This document shows, piece by piece, positions 1-10,242 of a DNA stretch of 64,000 bases. The position numbers and the translations under genes were made by a program. Within the stretch, counting starts at the first letter, position 1. Each line of letters begins with the position of its first letter. The notes beneath the pieces are model-generated. The model saw only the letters and a program-made list of their open reading frames with translations. It did not search any database and was not told the origin of the DNA. Source of the stretch: Adenophora triphylla var. japonica (lineage: Eukaryota; Streptophyta; Magnoliopsida; Asterales; Campanulaceae); the NCBI GenBank assembly GCA_022495995.1, contig JAFEMH010007453.1:1-64000 (forward strand), in the 5' to 3' direction.

Positions 1-198
1 GTCGTCCCGAGAAGCGAGCCGGCGCTCTCGAAAAGTTCCCAATCTGGCATGAGCTCCTTCCAAAGCCCAAACAGATTTCATCCCGTAACAGCCTTCGAAA
101 AACCCTTTGTTCTGCCTCGTGTGGTTCCGTACCCACGACTGAAAATTCTCCAAGTATCGCTCTTGCATCCGAGACGATGGCTTAGGAAAGGGAGCCAT
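1..198 (-). CDS. Antisense gene B of Tat-A, N-terminal part (PMD/DUF7745-like), cut by window start
   Basis: On the minus strand an ATG at 198 opens a frame running off the window edge (66 codons, no stop). It begins MAPFPKPSSRMQERYL and continues with NFQSWVRNHTRQNKGFFEG and YGMKSVWAL. It aligns by eye with the start of Tat-B gene B at 38326 (PSVLMEKQ..., FESDLAVWVSKV, FDKRFGVKCIWSL): the spacing of the W, F-x-K/G and G-x-K-x-x-W-x-L positions agrees. Its place relative to gene A also matches Tat-B, so it is the same cassette gene. Upstream on the minus strand is a weak TATA-like TTTTAAAT near 300. Function is unknown; the family resembles plant mobile domain proteins. The C-terminal two thirds are not visible. 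Confidence 0.6.
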   Translation of the reverse strand, partial: MAPFPKPSSRMQERYLENFQSWVRNHTRQNKGFFEGCYGMKSVWALEGAHARLGTFRERRLASRDD

Positions 199-799
199 GA
201 AAAAAGTGAAGGGAACCTTAGGAATTTGAAAGAAATTCAGCCAATTGATCAAAGCAAAGGCGCAGTTTCTTACGAATTGCAAAGCTGAAATTGCAATTTA
301 AAAGACTCTGAAATTTCATCCTCAGTCAGTGGGACTCCTCTGCCGATTGACTTGGTCAACTCTGCAGCCAGCTGCTCTTAAATTGGAAACAATTCCAAAC
401 AAAGCCCTATTCATGCCTTTATGAATCTGCGTGCTACCCCTGGTTTCAATCAACCAATGCCAACATCCCTTCCGCCCCGGGCTCGTGCAACAGTGCAATT
501 AATTAATAATCAGTGCATATAGGCATAATTTTTGACCCGTTCAATTTTTTATGCATGTTTCATTTTATTTATTTTTGATCAACCTACTTGCTTATTTGCC
601 AAAATAAAAAGAAGGTAATCACTAAATAGATGTGCGAAGTACAGGTTCCGCCCCAAGGGCGCCTTTTCAAATACAGTTCAAGTCAAATTGTTCTGGACAA
701 TACATACATTTTGTCTAAAAGCAATAAAAAGGAGGACTACTCAGGAGTCTGCTCGTTATCCAGAGCACTCGACGCCTTGCTCACCTTGCTGCATAGGAT
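199..799. other. Spacer between antisense genes B and A of Tat-A
   Basis: No convincing coding region. By analogy with Tat-B (38327-38902) it should hold the gene B promoter and the 3' end of gene A. A loose inverted pair (GGACTCC...CCGATTGACTTGG, about 329-354) may be an eroded promoter palindrome, but it is too weak to call. Confidence 0.35.
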
Positions 800-3496
800 C
801 CGTCAAAATAGGAAATCTCCAAATTCCTCCCGGGCGGGAATACGCGAAAGGCCTCCTCTGCGCTGTGAACTCGAGGACTCTCCCCTCTCGCGCCCGAGTG
901 CGAAGGAGGATGAGCTCCACGAACCCGGCCAGTTCGCCGCAGGCCCGGCCAAATCCTGGCAAAGTCCTCTCCACCCAAAATTTTCTATGGGAGGCGGAGC
1001 AGAACCTCTCGGCACTAGACGTGGCCTCCGCTCACGAACATCCACGATCCTCACGGGAGGCGCACCTCGGGAACTCCACGAGCCTCCTAGCGTAGTTGGC
1101 CCACCCGTCCCAGCTCTCTCACGCCTCATTATACGTGCGGCGCCGCACTGCGAACCGGGAAAGTCATCAAAAGACAAGCGAGAAAGTATAGATGTAACAT
1201 TTGCGAGAATGCTACTATCAAATGCAGAAGATCAAAAGTGCTCACCAAAGTATTGGGGTCAACCACATGCCGTGGTCTCGGCTCCTCACGGGATCGGGAT
1301 CACCGATCGCCTGCGCGAGCAGATCCCGGCCCTGTATGCGGCCTAGCGTGTGGGAGCGGGAGATCTCGAGGATATCCGGGAGCCCTCGCCCTCCTGTCTT
1401 TGCACTGCGGGCTCCTCGGCCTCATCCTCGAAAGTGTCGTAGTCGGCTCCCGCTATGACGTACTCGGTATAGAACACACCACTGTCTATACCTCTCCCGG
1501 CTCCTCCATCGGCATCGACGAGAGGATCTTTTGCATGTGCGGCCCAGGCGAATCCAGAGCACCATCGGAAGGGACCCGGGCCATGCGACGGGTCACCTTC
1601 TCCCGGATACATCGCATCGCAGTGAAGTCCCACCAGAGCTTCCGCCGCCGCGTAACCTCACTAGCAGCTTTGAACCACGCCCATGTGGAACCGGCTCCAC
1701 CGGGTCAGTGGATCTCGCTCGGAGAACTCCCGGCTTAGGGCCGGAGACACCTCCTCGTATGACGGTAGGTACCCGCCCTCGATGACACCGCCTTCTTCGC
1801 CTCTTACGCGAGACGGCATGGCGGGGAACGGGGATCGGTACGCCTCCCTAATATCCACATTTCTTTGCGGGCTGAACACCTCGTAGCACCCAGGACACAT
1901 CAAGCAAATGGAAAGTTATGTCAGCTACAAAGCAGATACATACGAGTACAAAAATGAGACAGGGAAGAGAAAAAGACGCGAACTTACATCCAAAGCAAAC
2001 GAGAAACAGCTCAAGGAGTTCTCCTCTCCCCGCGAGAACCTGTCCATGGCGTGATAGAGCTCGGCCAATCCAGCTTCTCCCCATGCATACCCCCTCACTG
2101 CATCCAAGTCTGTCAGCGACCCGAGCAGAGGGAAGTGACAAGACGTGTCAGAAGTCGGGAACAGAGTCGCTGACAACACGAACAATGGAAACCCTCGAGC
2201 CAGGCGCTCCGCGGTCATCCTCAGAGACCCATCCAAATAATCAGCAATGCCCGTCTGCAGATGCCTCTCCATCGGCCTGAACCGGATACTTAAGCCCCTG
2301 GTATCGGTAATATCGAAGCCCAGCAGCTCCGACAGCTGCCCCGGGGTATAACCGTCCACCCACACCAGCGCGTTGCCAAAGGTCGGCAACCCAGTGATAG
2401 CGGCAAAGTCAGTGGGAGTCACCGTCGCCTCCCCCCACTTGAAATGAAAAGTGTGGGTCATATCCCACCAGTACTCGCTCAGAGCTACGTACATGGACCT
2501 GGCCCTCTGCGTCGCGGCTATTGCAGCCACCGCACTGATAAATCCAGCCAATCCGGAGTCGATCACCAGCTGCTGTGGACTCCTCTCTCCGTCTCGAGCC
2601 TCGTCCGGGAATATCTCCCACAGCGCACGCACTGCCTCAAAGGCTCCCCGACTCTTCTGATTGCTAACATCAACCTTCCCTCGCCCTTGCAGGTGAACAA
2701 GACAAGAATACGTTAAGTACGTAAGCGAAATCAACAGAGTGCACGAACGCATGTCAAAGGATGCAATGCAGATACAGTTCTCATTCATTTCCTAAAATAT
2801 TTCCATCCCTTCTAAAACTCCGTCGAATCCGAAACTTTCAAAGCACCTCGAAAACTCCGTCGAATCCGGAACTTTCAAAGCCCTTCGAAAACTCCGTCGA
2901 ATCCGAAACTTTCAAAGCATTTCGAAAACTCCGTCGAATTCGGAACTTTCAAAGCACTTCGAAAACTCCGTCGAATCCGGAACTTTCAAATCATTTCGAA
3001 AACTCCGTCGAAACCAAAACTTTCAAAACCCTTCGAAAACTCCGTCGAATTCGGAACTTTCAAATCCTTTCGAACATTTCGAAAATTTACTCCTTCCCAA
3101 TTTAAACATGCTTTAAATTCGAAAAACACATCTAGACATGGAATTTTGCAACCAAAATTTTTATGTCATCTACCCATGGTGTTAATTGAACTACACTCTA
3201 GTCAATTTCGACAAAAGTTCATAGCAAAGTCAAAAGCCCCAATTCAAGCACCGAAATCCCTAGCTCATTTCTAGTCAAATTTCTAACATTTAAAGAATGC
3301 ACATTCTTAAAATTAATGGAATTTGAAGGAAGCTTACTTGTCTCTCGATCCCTCCTTTGGATTTGTGGTTCTCCCTAGCCAGGTAGAACTCCGCCGGATT
3401 CAATGGATGAGTAGTGGTTCGAATGGTCCGAACCAACCGCGTTCTTTCGTCATCGGTCCTTCCATGACGAGCCATTGGTTCCAAATCACCTTCCAT
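800..3496 (-). pseudogene. Antisense gene A of Tat-A: plant mobile domain protein, decayed
   Basis: Minus-strand gene with at least three recognisable exons. Exon 1 is 3496-3338 (MEGDLEPMARHGRTDDERTR ... NPAEFYLA), ending at a GTAAGC donor. Exon 2 is about 2685-1988 and contains the plant mobile domain core THTFHFKWGEATVTPTDF followed by ITGLPTFG, then SIRFRPMERHL and LLGSLTDLDAVRGYAWGEAG, ending at GTAAGT. Exon 3 begins near 1903 (CYEVFSPQRN). PMD proteins are a plant family related to MAIN/MAIL1 and common in transposons; the exact role here is unknown. Signs of decay are a disturbed acceptor before exon 2 (GCAAG, phase mismatch), no AG before exon 3, and scattered frames below 1650. Exons 2 and 3 match Tat-B gene A (THTFHLSWGEATITPTDF; LLGSLTDL against MLGALSDL). 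The glycine-rich N terminus of the Tat-B copy is absent. The lower boundary is approximate. Confidence 0.7.
2814..3072. repeat. 37-bp tandem repeat, about 7 copies, inside intron 1 of antisense gene A
   Basis: The unit begins AAAACTCCGTCGAATCCGGA and ends in a TTTCGAAA palindrome junction. Seven near-identical copies run head to tail. The block lies between exon 1 (ending 3338) and exon 2 (starting about 2685) of the minus-strand PMD gene. Because 37 is not a multiple of 3, an apparent plus-strand reading frame here cycles through three peptides and is an artefact. Confidence 0.9.
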
Positions 3497-3646
3497 GTTG
3501 ATTTTCCTTCACAAATATGAGCAAACCTCACAATTTGGGGTGAAAATTTTCTCTCTTTTCTCTCCCTCTCGTCGGAATTAATGGGGGGAAATGGACTGGT
3601 TTGCGTCGGCCTTGGTGCTAATTTGAATCTGGTCAAATTCAGTCCA

Positions 3647-3660
3647 AGTCCGGCCTGACT
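3647..3660. promoter_or_regulatory. AGTCCGGCCTGACT motif upstream of Tat-A antisense gene A
   Basis: This is one mismatch from the perfect palindrome AGTCCGGCCGGACT found twice in the Tat-A-type LTR. The left context (CAGTCCAAGTCCGG) is identical to that of the LTR copy at 5402. It lies about 150 bp upstream of the gene A start codon at 3496, the place of a promoter element. A shared cis element is inferred, not shown. Confidence 0.5.
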
Positions 3661-3797
3661 CTTGCTGCACCAGAAAGATTCCTTGCCACTTTGGCCCCTC
3701 AGCTTTTCACAGTTTCAATTTTACCCCTTTTGGCCCCCAAAAGTGTAAAATTTCCCCAAAGTTAGACATTTCTAACACTCCATCCCCCGAGGATCCA

Positions 3798-4133
3798 TTC
3801 CCAGTTAGTTTTCACTAACGCTCATCTCCAGACGTTAAATTCCCAGTTAGTTTTCACTAACGCTCGTCTCCAGGCGTTAAATTCCCAGTTAGTTTTCACT
3901 AACGCTCGTCTACAGACGTTAAATTCCCAGTTAGTTTTCACTAACGCTCGTCTCCAGACATTAAATTCCCGGTTAGTTTTCACTAACGTCCGTCTCCAGA
4001 CGTTAAATTCCCAGTTAGTTTTCACTAACGCTCGTCTCCAGACGTTAAATTCTTAGTTAGTTTTCACTAACGCCCGTCTCCAGACGTTAAATTCCCAGTT
4101 AGTTTTAACTAACGCCCGTCTCCAGACGTTAAA
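3798..4133. repeat. 42-bp tandem repeat, about 8 copies, each with an inverted repeat
   Basis: The unit contains CCCAGTTAGTTTTCACTAAC followed by GCTCGTCTCCAGACGTTAAA. Within each unit GTTAGT and ACTAAC form a 6-bp stem with a 4-nt loop, and GTCTCCAGAC forms a second small stem. The block sits between the gene A promoter and the 3' LTR, the same position as the unrelated 41772-42110 array in Tat-B. Confidence 0.9.
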
Positions 4134-4521
4134 TTCAATCCTCAGTTGACGTTTGACATTCAAATGCTCAATCATGTCTCCGGACATTCCAGTTACATTT
4201 CTGTCTCCCGACGTTAAAATTTCAAGTGGTTTTCACCATCGTTCACTTCCCCGGTCGCCAGTCGTAAGCCCGATCGTCCCACCTCAGCGAGCATCAAGGT
4301 AAGCCCGCACAACAATCCCACTTCGGCCATCAAGGTAAGCCCGAACGCTCATCCTCAGCAGGATTCTTAAGAAGAAACGTCAATCCTTCCGAGTTGTTAA
4401 TAACGCCAGTTTAACACAACTGTTCCCATCATTTCCACCCTATCCCTAGCAGGATAAACCTGGCCGTCATCATAAGCCCAGCATCCAAGGCACGAACGCC
4501 TTCATCTCAGGATAAACGTAT

Positions 4522-4682
4522 CCAGCAACTCCGGTTTGAGGCGCAACACGCCCTCGTATGATTCAGCAACTCCGGTTTGAGGCGCCACACGCCCTCGTAT
4601 GATTCAGTAACTCCAGTTTGAGGCGCCACACGCCCTCGTATGTTCGTTAGCTTCGGTTTGAGGTGCCACACGCCCTCGAAGG
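4522..4682. repeat. 42-bp tandem repeat, about 4 copies
   Basis: The unit starts CAGCAACTCCGGTTTGAGGC and continues with CACACGCCCTCGTATGATT. Copies begin near 4523, 4564, 4606 and 4647, the last being most diverged. Less regular CAGGT-containing repeats follow to about 4790. Confidence 0.8.
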
Positions 4683-4824
4683 TTTCAGAAGTCCCAGGTT
4701 CAGATGCCTCACAATAGTCTCCATTCAGGTACAGGTACCTTGCAATGGTCTCATTCAGGTTTAGACGCCTCCCAACAGTCTCGCTCAGGTCAAGGTCCCC
4801 ACGCGCGGCCCTTGCACCTACGAA

Positions 4825-4859
4825 CTACGATCGGCTTGATTCCCGCTCGGGATACGTAG
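4825..4859 (+). other. Stem-loop with CTACG/CGTAG outer stem (Tat-A copy)
   Basis: Outer stem CTACG (4825-4829) pairs with CGTAG (4855-4859). The inner stem ATTCCCG/CGGGAT closes a 2-nt loop. Two related structures occur in Tat-B (36626-36673 and 42235-42269) with different inner-stem sequences but preserved pairing, which points to RNA structure. Its place just before the purine tract suggests a role in the 3' untranslated region of the element transcript. Confidence 0.6.
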
Positions 4860-4987
4860 GAATCCTTTCGCTAAGGGTCCAGCCAGCTGACCGCCCAGGT
4901 CTTTCAAAGTAAGGCATCCCGATTTGGATCCTTATCTTTTTTCAACGACCCCACTTCCTTCGGAAGAAACGTCGCTGAGGGGCTAAC

Positions 4988-7009
4988 TGTAAGTACCCAA
5001 ATCCGGATTGTCAAAATCCGTTAGGAGTCAACCGGAATCCGTTAACTGGCCCGCTCCAGGTTAACCGGAACCCGTTAAGTTCCCCGTTGCCGAGCCAACG
5101 AGACGTCCCGGGACTGCCCCGAGCATCCCAACGTCGAAACGTACTTAACACACGTCGTCGCACGTAAAAGTACGGCTTTCCCTGAAAAACGCACTTTCCG
5201 GCACTTTCCGGCACTTTCCGGGGGCGTTTCGGACATTTTCCGGACTGTTATTTTAAAAAACGGACAAAACCGGGACCCGGGCGCGAACTCCCACAAGGCT
5301 GGTGAGTCATGGGACACTTGGCACGCATGCCACCTCCCTCTAGTCACCTTTCAATCAAAAATCAAGGAGAAAAGACTAAAATACCCCTGGTATGCAGTCC
5401 AAGTCCGGTCGGACTCCTTTGCAGACTCTCAGAAATTGCCAGCAAGTCCCTCCAATTTCCAAAGTTTCACAAAACCCCCTGGATTTCAAGCTAAGTCCGG
5501 CCGGACTCATGCTGAAATTTCACCTATAAATAGAAGGGCTGTCAAAGCCATTTAGAAAAAACAAAAAAAATTACTCCCCTCCACCAAAACCTCACGGCCT
5601 AAACTGGTTCTCACCCCTCCCGAGCCTCAGTTTTACCTCATTTTGCGTGAAAACTCCGTATTTCGATCAAATACGATCCCCTCCACTTCGAAACACCGTT
5701 CCAAACCACTTTCCGTATCCCGTATACACCTCCCGAGCCAAAGGAGTCGACCCTAGTCATAGGTATAACTCTCTCTCTCTAATCTCTCGTTCTGCCTCGG
5801 TTTACGTGCCAGTCGCTACAATCATTCCGGACGAACATCGTTGAAATGTAGACGCCTCCGTCTAACGGGGTCCGATACGTTTTAGCCCCTAGATCCTCTT
5901 CTCTTCCCGTAAGAGATGTAATCTCGGGTTAAAACGCCGTTCCGACCTCGTTCCGTTTAAATTTCTGTCATTTACAATTCCGGATCGATCGATCCGTTGA
6001 TCGTCATTTACATTTCTGTCATTTACAATTCCGGACCATTTGATCCATCGAACGTCATTTACTTTTATGCAAATTTACCATTCCAAGCCGTTTTGGCTCG
6101 TCGATCATCATTTACAACTTCGACCCATTTTGGCTCGTCGATCGTACTTTCCAATTCCGGATCGTTTGATTCCGTTGATACCGCACTTTAAATACTGTCA
6201 TTTACAAAGTCCGACCCATTTAGATCGTGATAGTATTTACTTTTCAAAGTCTGAGTCGCAACCCGATTCGTTGATTGCATATCATTTAATACGCTTTTTC
6301 CCGTAAAAATCGTTAACAATGCAATGCCCGGTTCAAAACCGGAGTTCGACCCTCGAACTCTCTTTCAAAATGCGCGATATGACGTTTCGCCTCCAAACGC
6401 TCATCTTCAAACTCAAAATCCGACGTTTGACATTCAAACGCTCTTTTTTTAAAAGTCAACATTTGACACTTAAGATCAACAGTTAAAATCAGCATTCGCG
6501 CCACTTTTCCTAAAACTCCAAAACCGACGTTTGTCATTCAAACGCTCGTCTTTTCAAATAAGATCACCTAATCAACGTTTGACATTCAAACCAAGATTAA
6601 GCTTGTCATTCAAGCCCCCATTTCAAAAATGCAAACACACACACACACGCACACGTTTTCGAGAAAGGTAGAAAGACTCGTCATACGAGGCGTTTCGGGT
6701 GATCTCGTAATACTCTTCCCGAAACGTAACATGACCTCCGAACCTAACAATCTTTGGTACCCAAAATAGCTTTCTACTCATTTTTTCTACCAATAAAAAT
6801 GACCCCCCGTTTTCAAAGCTTTTTTTCTAAGTTTTTGCTACCAATAAAAACGACACCATTTTCACTAAAGCTGTTTCTCAACGTTTGGGCTCAAAATACA
6901 AAAACCGCGTGGCAACTCCTCTTCCTTCCCGAAAAGCGAGGTCTCAGACACCAACCCTCCGCGAAAGACAACTGCGTTTCGCGCCCGCGCGAAATCCCGG
7001 GTAATTTCA
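4988..7009 (+). repeat. 3' LTR of Tat-A (2022 bp)
   Basis: It starts TGTAAGTACCC after a GAGGGGCTAAC purine tract and ends GGGTAATTTCA at the broken gene. Boundaries are supported by the solo LTR at 17078-19132, which is the reverse complement over its whole length and has a target-site duplication at exactly these ends. It contains paired AGTCCGG palindromes (5402, 5494), a TATA box (5524), a block of degenerate repeats around TCATTTACAATTCCGG (5955-6240) and inverted repeats around CGTTTGACATTCAAACG (6360-6600). Confidence 0.9.
5402..5533 (+). promoter_or_regulatory. Tat-A LTR promoter: two 14-bp palindromes 92 bp apart, then TATA box
   Basis: AGTCCGGTCGGACT starts at 5402 and the perfect palindrome AGTCCGGCCGGACT at 5494. 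CTATAAATAG (5524-5533) follows the second copy by about 16 bp. In the solo LTR the two palindromes are again 92 bp apart (18624 and 18716 on the opposite strand). The arrangement fits an RNA polymerase II promoter; the palindromes are candidate binding sites. Confidence 0.65.
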
Positions 7010-7530
7010 CTTTTATACACTGCTACTTCAGTACTTGTATACTTGCAAGGTTTTATTACACGTGAGATTTTCTCCATCGACAAGTGTTTGTGTACTTGTA
7101 CAACCCCTGCATCAAGGTTACAACTTGGTGAATACCCATAAATGGTCTCTGTGTGCAGTGTTTCAAAATCTGGATAACGTCGATTTTCAATCAATTTTAC
7201 AACCACATACAACTGCAAATTACCCATCCCTCCAAATTTAGCTAAATGATTGAACATTATATCCATACACGCATCATCTTCAATACGGAAAGGAAAGTAC
7301 TCACCAATCCCGATATCAAAAGTATGAGAACATCTATAAACGACTTCCAAATCATATTGTGACCGATCTAAGCCCGCCTTTTTATATAATTCATCAATCA
7401 ACTCATTGTATCTCCATCGACAATTAGCCATAATTGCACATTTTGGTCCTTTTTGAAAATGAGGACCTCCAAATGGTTGTCCATCATCACCTCCCCAATA
7501 GCACATGAAAATGATTGAACCCCCGTTCAT
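7010..7530 (-). pseudogene. Truncated gene with PB1/MuDR-N-like domain, cut by Tat-A LTR
   Basis: On the minus strand, ATG at 7530 opens a frame reading MNGGSIIFMCYWGG, then CAIMANCRWRYNELIDELY, GLDRSQYDLEVVYRC, PFRIEDDACMDIMF and LQLYVVVKLIE. An N-terminal glycine-rich start, a mid Y-x-x-L-I helix, a PFxIxDDxxMxxM strand and an LYVVV strand are the layout of the PB1-like domain at the N terminus of many plant Mutator-like transposases, so a MULE gene is my best guess. The frame crosses 7009/7010 into the LTR, so everything downstream of about 170 residues is replaced by LTR sequence. No DDE core is present. The rest of the gene would lie beyond the left edge of Tat-A. Confidence 0.55.
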
Positions 7531-7819
7531 CTTTAACCCTACATTACGAAATCATAGCTTTAAAACCTAAATAACAAAACCCTAACATGTATATCTATAA
7601 TATACTAAAACACAGTTAAAAACTTAAATTTTATATATAAACACAAGTGAAAAACAATGATTAAAATGATATTAGTTTACCTTGATTCTTGATATTCAAC
7701 GATTCTGACGAAATTAAATGATGTGCATATTTGTTTTTTTTTAATGTAAGTATGAGAGGATATGAAAATGGGAATGTATCTGGATCTGGAAACCTTATTC
7801 TCTGAAAACTGGTCTTTCT

Positions 7820-7999
7820 AAACTCGCAACACCGTTCACTGTTGTACGCGTAAACTCGCTAAACGGTGTAGCGATTTTTGCTTTGTTAATCACATTTGAT
7901 TAATTCAAACGCTTAAACCTAATTTAACCAAACTCGCTACATGGTGTAGCGAGTTTCAACGATCAATCGTTAAACTCGCTACACCATGAAGCGAGTTCC
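7820..7999. repeat. Cluster of four 26-31 bp palindromes (AAACTCGCTACA...)
   Basis: Imperfect palindromes lie at about 7820-7850, 7852-7877, 7930-7956 and 7972-7999. The cleanest is AAACTCGCTACA at 7930 with TGTAGCGAGTTT on its other arm. They lie 290-470 bp upstream of the minus-strand ATG at 7530. In Mutator-like elements this region would be terminal or subterminal and could hold transposase-binding repeats; that reading depends on the neighbouring gene being a MULE. Confidence 0.6.
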
Positions 8000-8708
8000 A
8001 AAAATATGGTCATGTTGGAAAATAGTTTCAAATGTGAGTTATTTTGGAATTTATATTTTAAAATGAAATTATTTGAAAAAAAATCCATAATGTGATATAC
8101 AGAGAGCAAAAAAACTATCTGATGAGCTTTTATCATTATATTGTAGATACTAATATAATAGGAATAATTCCACAAGGCTCCCTCAGCCCAAAGCATTATT
8201 TATAAAGTCCATTATATTTTCAAAAGCCCACACACTATTTAAAACCCAAATCAAAATTCCATATAAACCCATCATCCCATTGACCAAGTAAAAAATAATT
8301 CCTAAATGTCAATTCTACACCTATCCTCAAATAAAAACCTACCCTCCCTCCTCATTTTCGATTTCTTCCCGCTCTCTCTCTCTAAAACACACATACACAC
8401 ACAAACAAATACTCTCTCTTTCCAAATACTCTCCGCAAACCTTCATCTTCACCGACCAAATCTTCATCATCTCCGGCGAACCCTCTCTCTCCTTCCTCCT
8501 CCACATTCATCATTTTACTCCGGTTAGCCATGGAAGATCTAGACTTCTTCACACCAGAGATAAACATACACCAACACACTCAACGTCAACCCTCACTCTC
8601 TCTCTCTCTCTAGCACCAGCAGCGACGACCATTTCACCGGTTACCTAGGATGTCCATTTAAGGCGATGACGACTTGGTAACTTTTTTGGCAACTTCCTCT
8701 TTCTCCTT
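8000..8708. other. AT-rich flank with a gene-like 5' leader
   Basis: 8000-8300 is AT-rich with nothing recognised. 8340-8640 has the CT-rich, AC-rich look of a plant 5' untranslated region ((CT)n runs, ACACACAC). An ATG at 8530 opens a 27-codon frame (MEDLDFFTPEINIHQH...) ending at 8613. It could be the first exon of a host gene interrupted by copia-1 at 8709, but no continuation was found beyond 14709. Confidence 0.3.
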
Positions 8709-9560
8709 GTTGGAAAAATATAGTGGGTGTGAAGGAAATTTGGGAATTTTTCCTAAATGGGTTATTTGTTAAATGACCAAATTGAATGTGGGTTTGTGTT
8801 CTACTCCATGAGAACATTAAAATCAAATATTTATCTGTCCAAAATGATTAATGGATTAATGGGATATTAATGCCCAATGTTAGTGGGTTGAAAGTGGGAA
8901 AATGTGGTTATCTCACATTGAATGGGAATGTAAAATCCGACAAGCTTAATGTATGTCTGTATTCCCATGATCATGAACAAACATGTAACAACAAGCTTAA
9001 TGTTTGTTTGTATTCCCATGATCATGAACAGACTTGTAACAGCAATCTTAATGGCTGTTTGTTTGATTTCCTCCTTTTGTAACAGTCACACGGAATTAAA
9101 TTGATGACTGTTCAGTTGCCCAATTATTGGATATAAGATGGAGCCACAAACAATTTTTTGAAGCAAGCCAGAATTTTTTTTTCCAGCAGCCTCCTCTCTC
9201 TCTCTCTCTCGTTGCATATTGCAGCATCTTTTCTTTGGCCTCTGTGCATTTCTGCATCGTGGTGATACTGTCCAGGCACACTGCCAATTCTCCGTGAACT
9301 TTAGGTGCAAAGTGCCCCCTGTCCGCACGTAAGATCCTGGGAGACTCGCATCCACGACAGCCTCAAGCACTATCGGTGAGGGGACGAATAAGTCTTAAGG
9401 AGACTGATTCATTAGGGCTCGTGCACAACAACCAATTGTTACTGCCAATTTGTTTCTTCAAATTTATTCAGTTTATATTTTTATTTTTAATTTCTGTAAT
9501 TATTATCCTTCTGTTATTGTAATTTCTGCCAACAATCTTAAGACTTATTCCCTTGAGAAG
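8709..9560 (+). repeat. 5' LTR and leader of copia-1
   Basis: The region matching the 3' copy runs from 8709 to about 9240; where the LTR ends before the leader (gag starts 9615) is unclear. It holds a 51-bp minisatellite with three copies (starting 8942, 8993, 9044; AAGCTTAATGTNTGTNTGTA, with a CATGATCATG palindrome). The 3' LTR has four copies. Confidence 0.6.
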
Positions 9561-9614
9561 GGTTACGTTTTACAGAAACATTAAACTGATTAAATTGTTT
9601 TCTCTGTTTCAGAA

Positions 9615-10240
9615 ATGGCTACTGAACAGAATGTGATTGGAAAGGAAACCGTAAATGTGACCCAAACTGGAAATGGCTCTCAAGGCACTACTGTTGTGAC
9701 TAATCCTCAAATCGTGTACATCTCAACCCCCCATGCTAAAAAGCCAGACAAGTTTGTTGGCCACAACTTCAAGAGGTGGCAGCAAAAGATGCTTTTCTAT
9801 TTGACCACTCTGAATTTGGTTAAGTATCTGCAAGAAGATATGCCAAATGTGGCCGAAAACGAGACCGATGTAATAACCTTGGCTGCGGTTCAAACTTGGA
9901 AACATGGGGAATTCCTTTGCAAGAACTATGTTCTTAATGGATTGTCTGATGCTCCCTATAATGTGTTTAGAGAGAAGCGGAATGCTAAGGAATTGTGGAA
10001 GTCCTTAGACCACAAGTATAAAATTGAGGATGCGGGAACAAAGAAGTTCATTGTTGCCCGTTTCCTTGATTTTAAGATGGTGGACTAAAAAACTGTGAAA
10101 TCTCAAGTGAATAAGTTTCAAATGATTTTGCACGAGATACATGCCGAGGGTATGGGGCTAAGTGAAAGTTTTCAAGAAAATTTGCCTCCCGCTTGGAATG
10201 ATTTCAAGAATTACCTTAAGCATAGGTGAAAGGAGATGAA
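9615..10240 (+). pseudogene. Copia-1 gag (UBN2-type capsid)
   Basis: The frame starting [15 protein letters not shown] runs to a stop at 10086-10088 and continues in the same frame after it (VKSQVNKFQMILHEI, LPPAWNDFKNYLKH) to a second stop near 10228. Motifs typical of copia gag are [27 protein letters not shown] and [14 protein letters not shown]. Gag forms the virus-like particle shell of the element. The two stops, and a shift into the frame of the next segment, show it is dead. A (CT)n-rich leader and CAG-ATG context precede the start. Confidence 0.85.
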
Positions 10241-10242
10241 CG

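Larger units (their letters stand above)
1..7009 (+). mobile_element. Tat-A: 3' part of a Ty3/gypsy Tat-like retrotransposon
   Basis: The window opens inside this element, so its 5' LTR, gag and pol are outside. What is present is the region between pol and the 3' LTR, plus the 3' LTR (4988-7009), with a purine-rich tract (GAGGGGC) ending just before the LTR. Assignment to the Tat lineage rests on the same layout as Tat-B (19865-43524): two minus-strand genes in the same order, a tandem-repeat block, the CTACG/CGTAG stem-loop and the purine tract. A second LTR of the same family is at 17078-19132. The 3' flank starts at 7010 within a broken gene; the 5' target-site duplication is not in the window. 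Confidence 0.8.

Noticed and set aside
630..1738. Long plus-strand frames (up to 238 residues)
   Set aside because: GC-rich shadow of the decaying minus-strand PMD gene; no recognisable domain, composition follows the antisense codons.
2761..3105. Plus-strand 114-residue frame with repeated RIRNFQST-like peptides
   Set aside because: It is the 37-bp tandem repeat read through; peptide repeats only reflect DNA repeats, and the region is an intron of the antisense gene.
3822..4025. Minus-strand frame with repeated LVKTNWEFNVWRR peptides
   Set aside because: 42 is a multiple of 3, so the tandem repeat stays open by arithmetic; no start context or homology.
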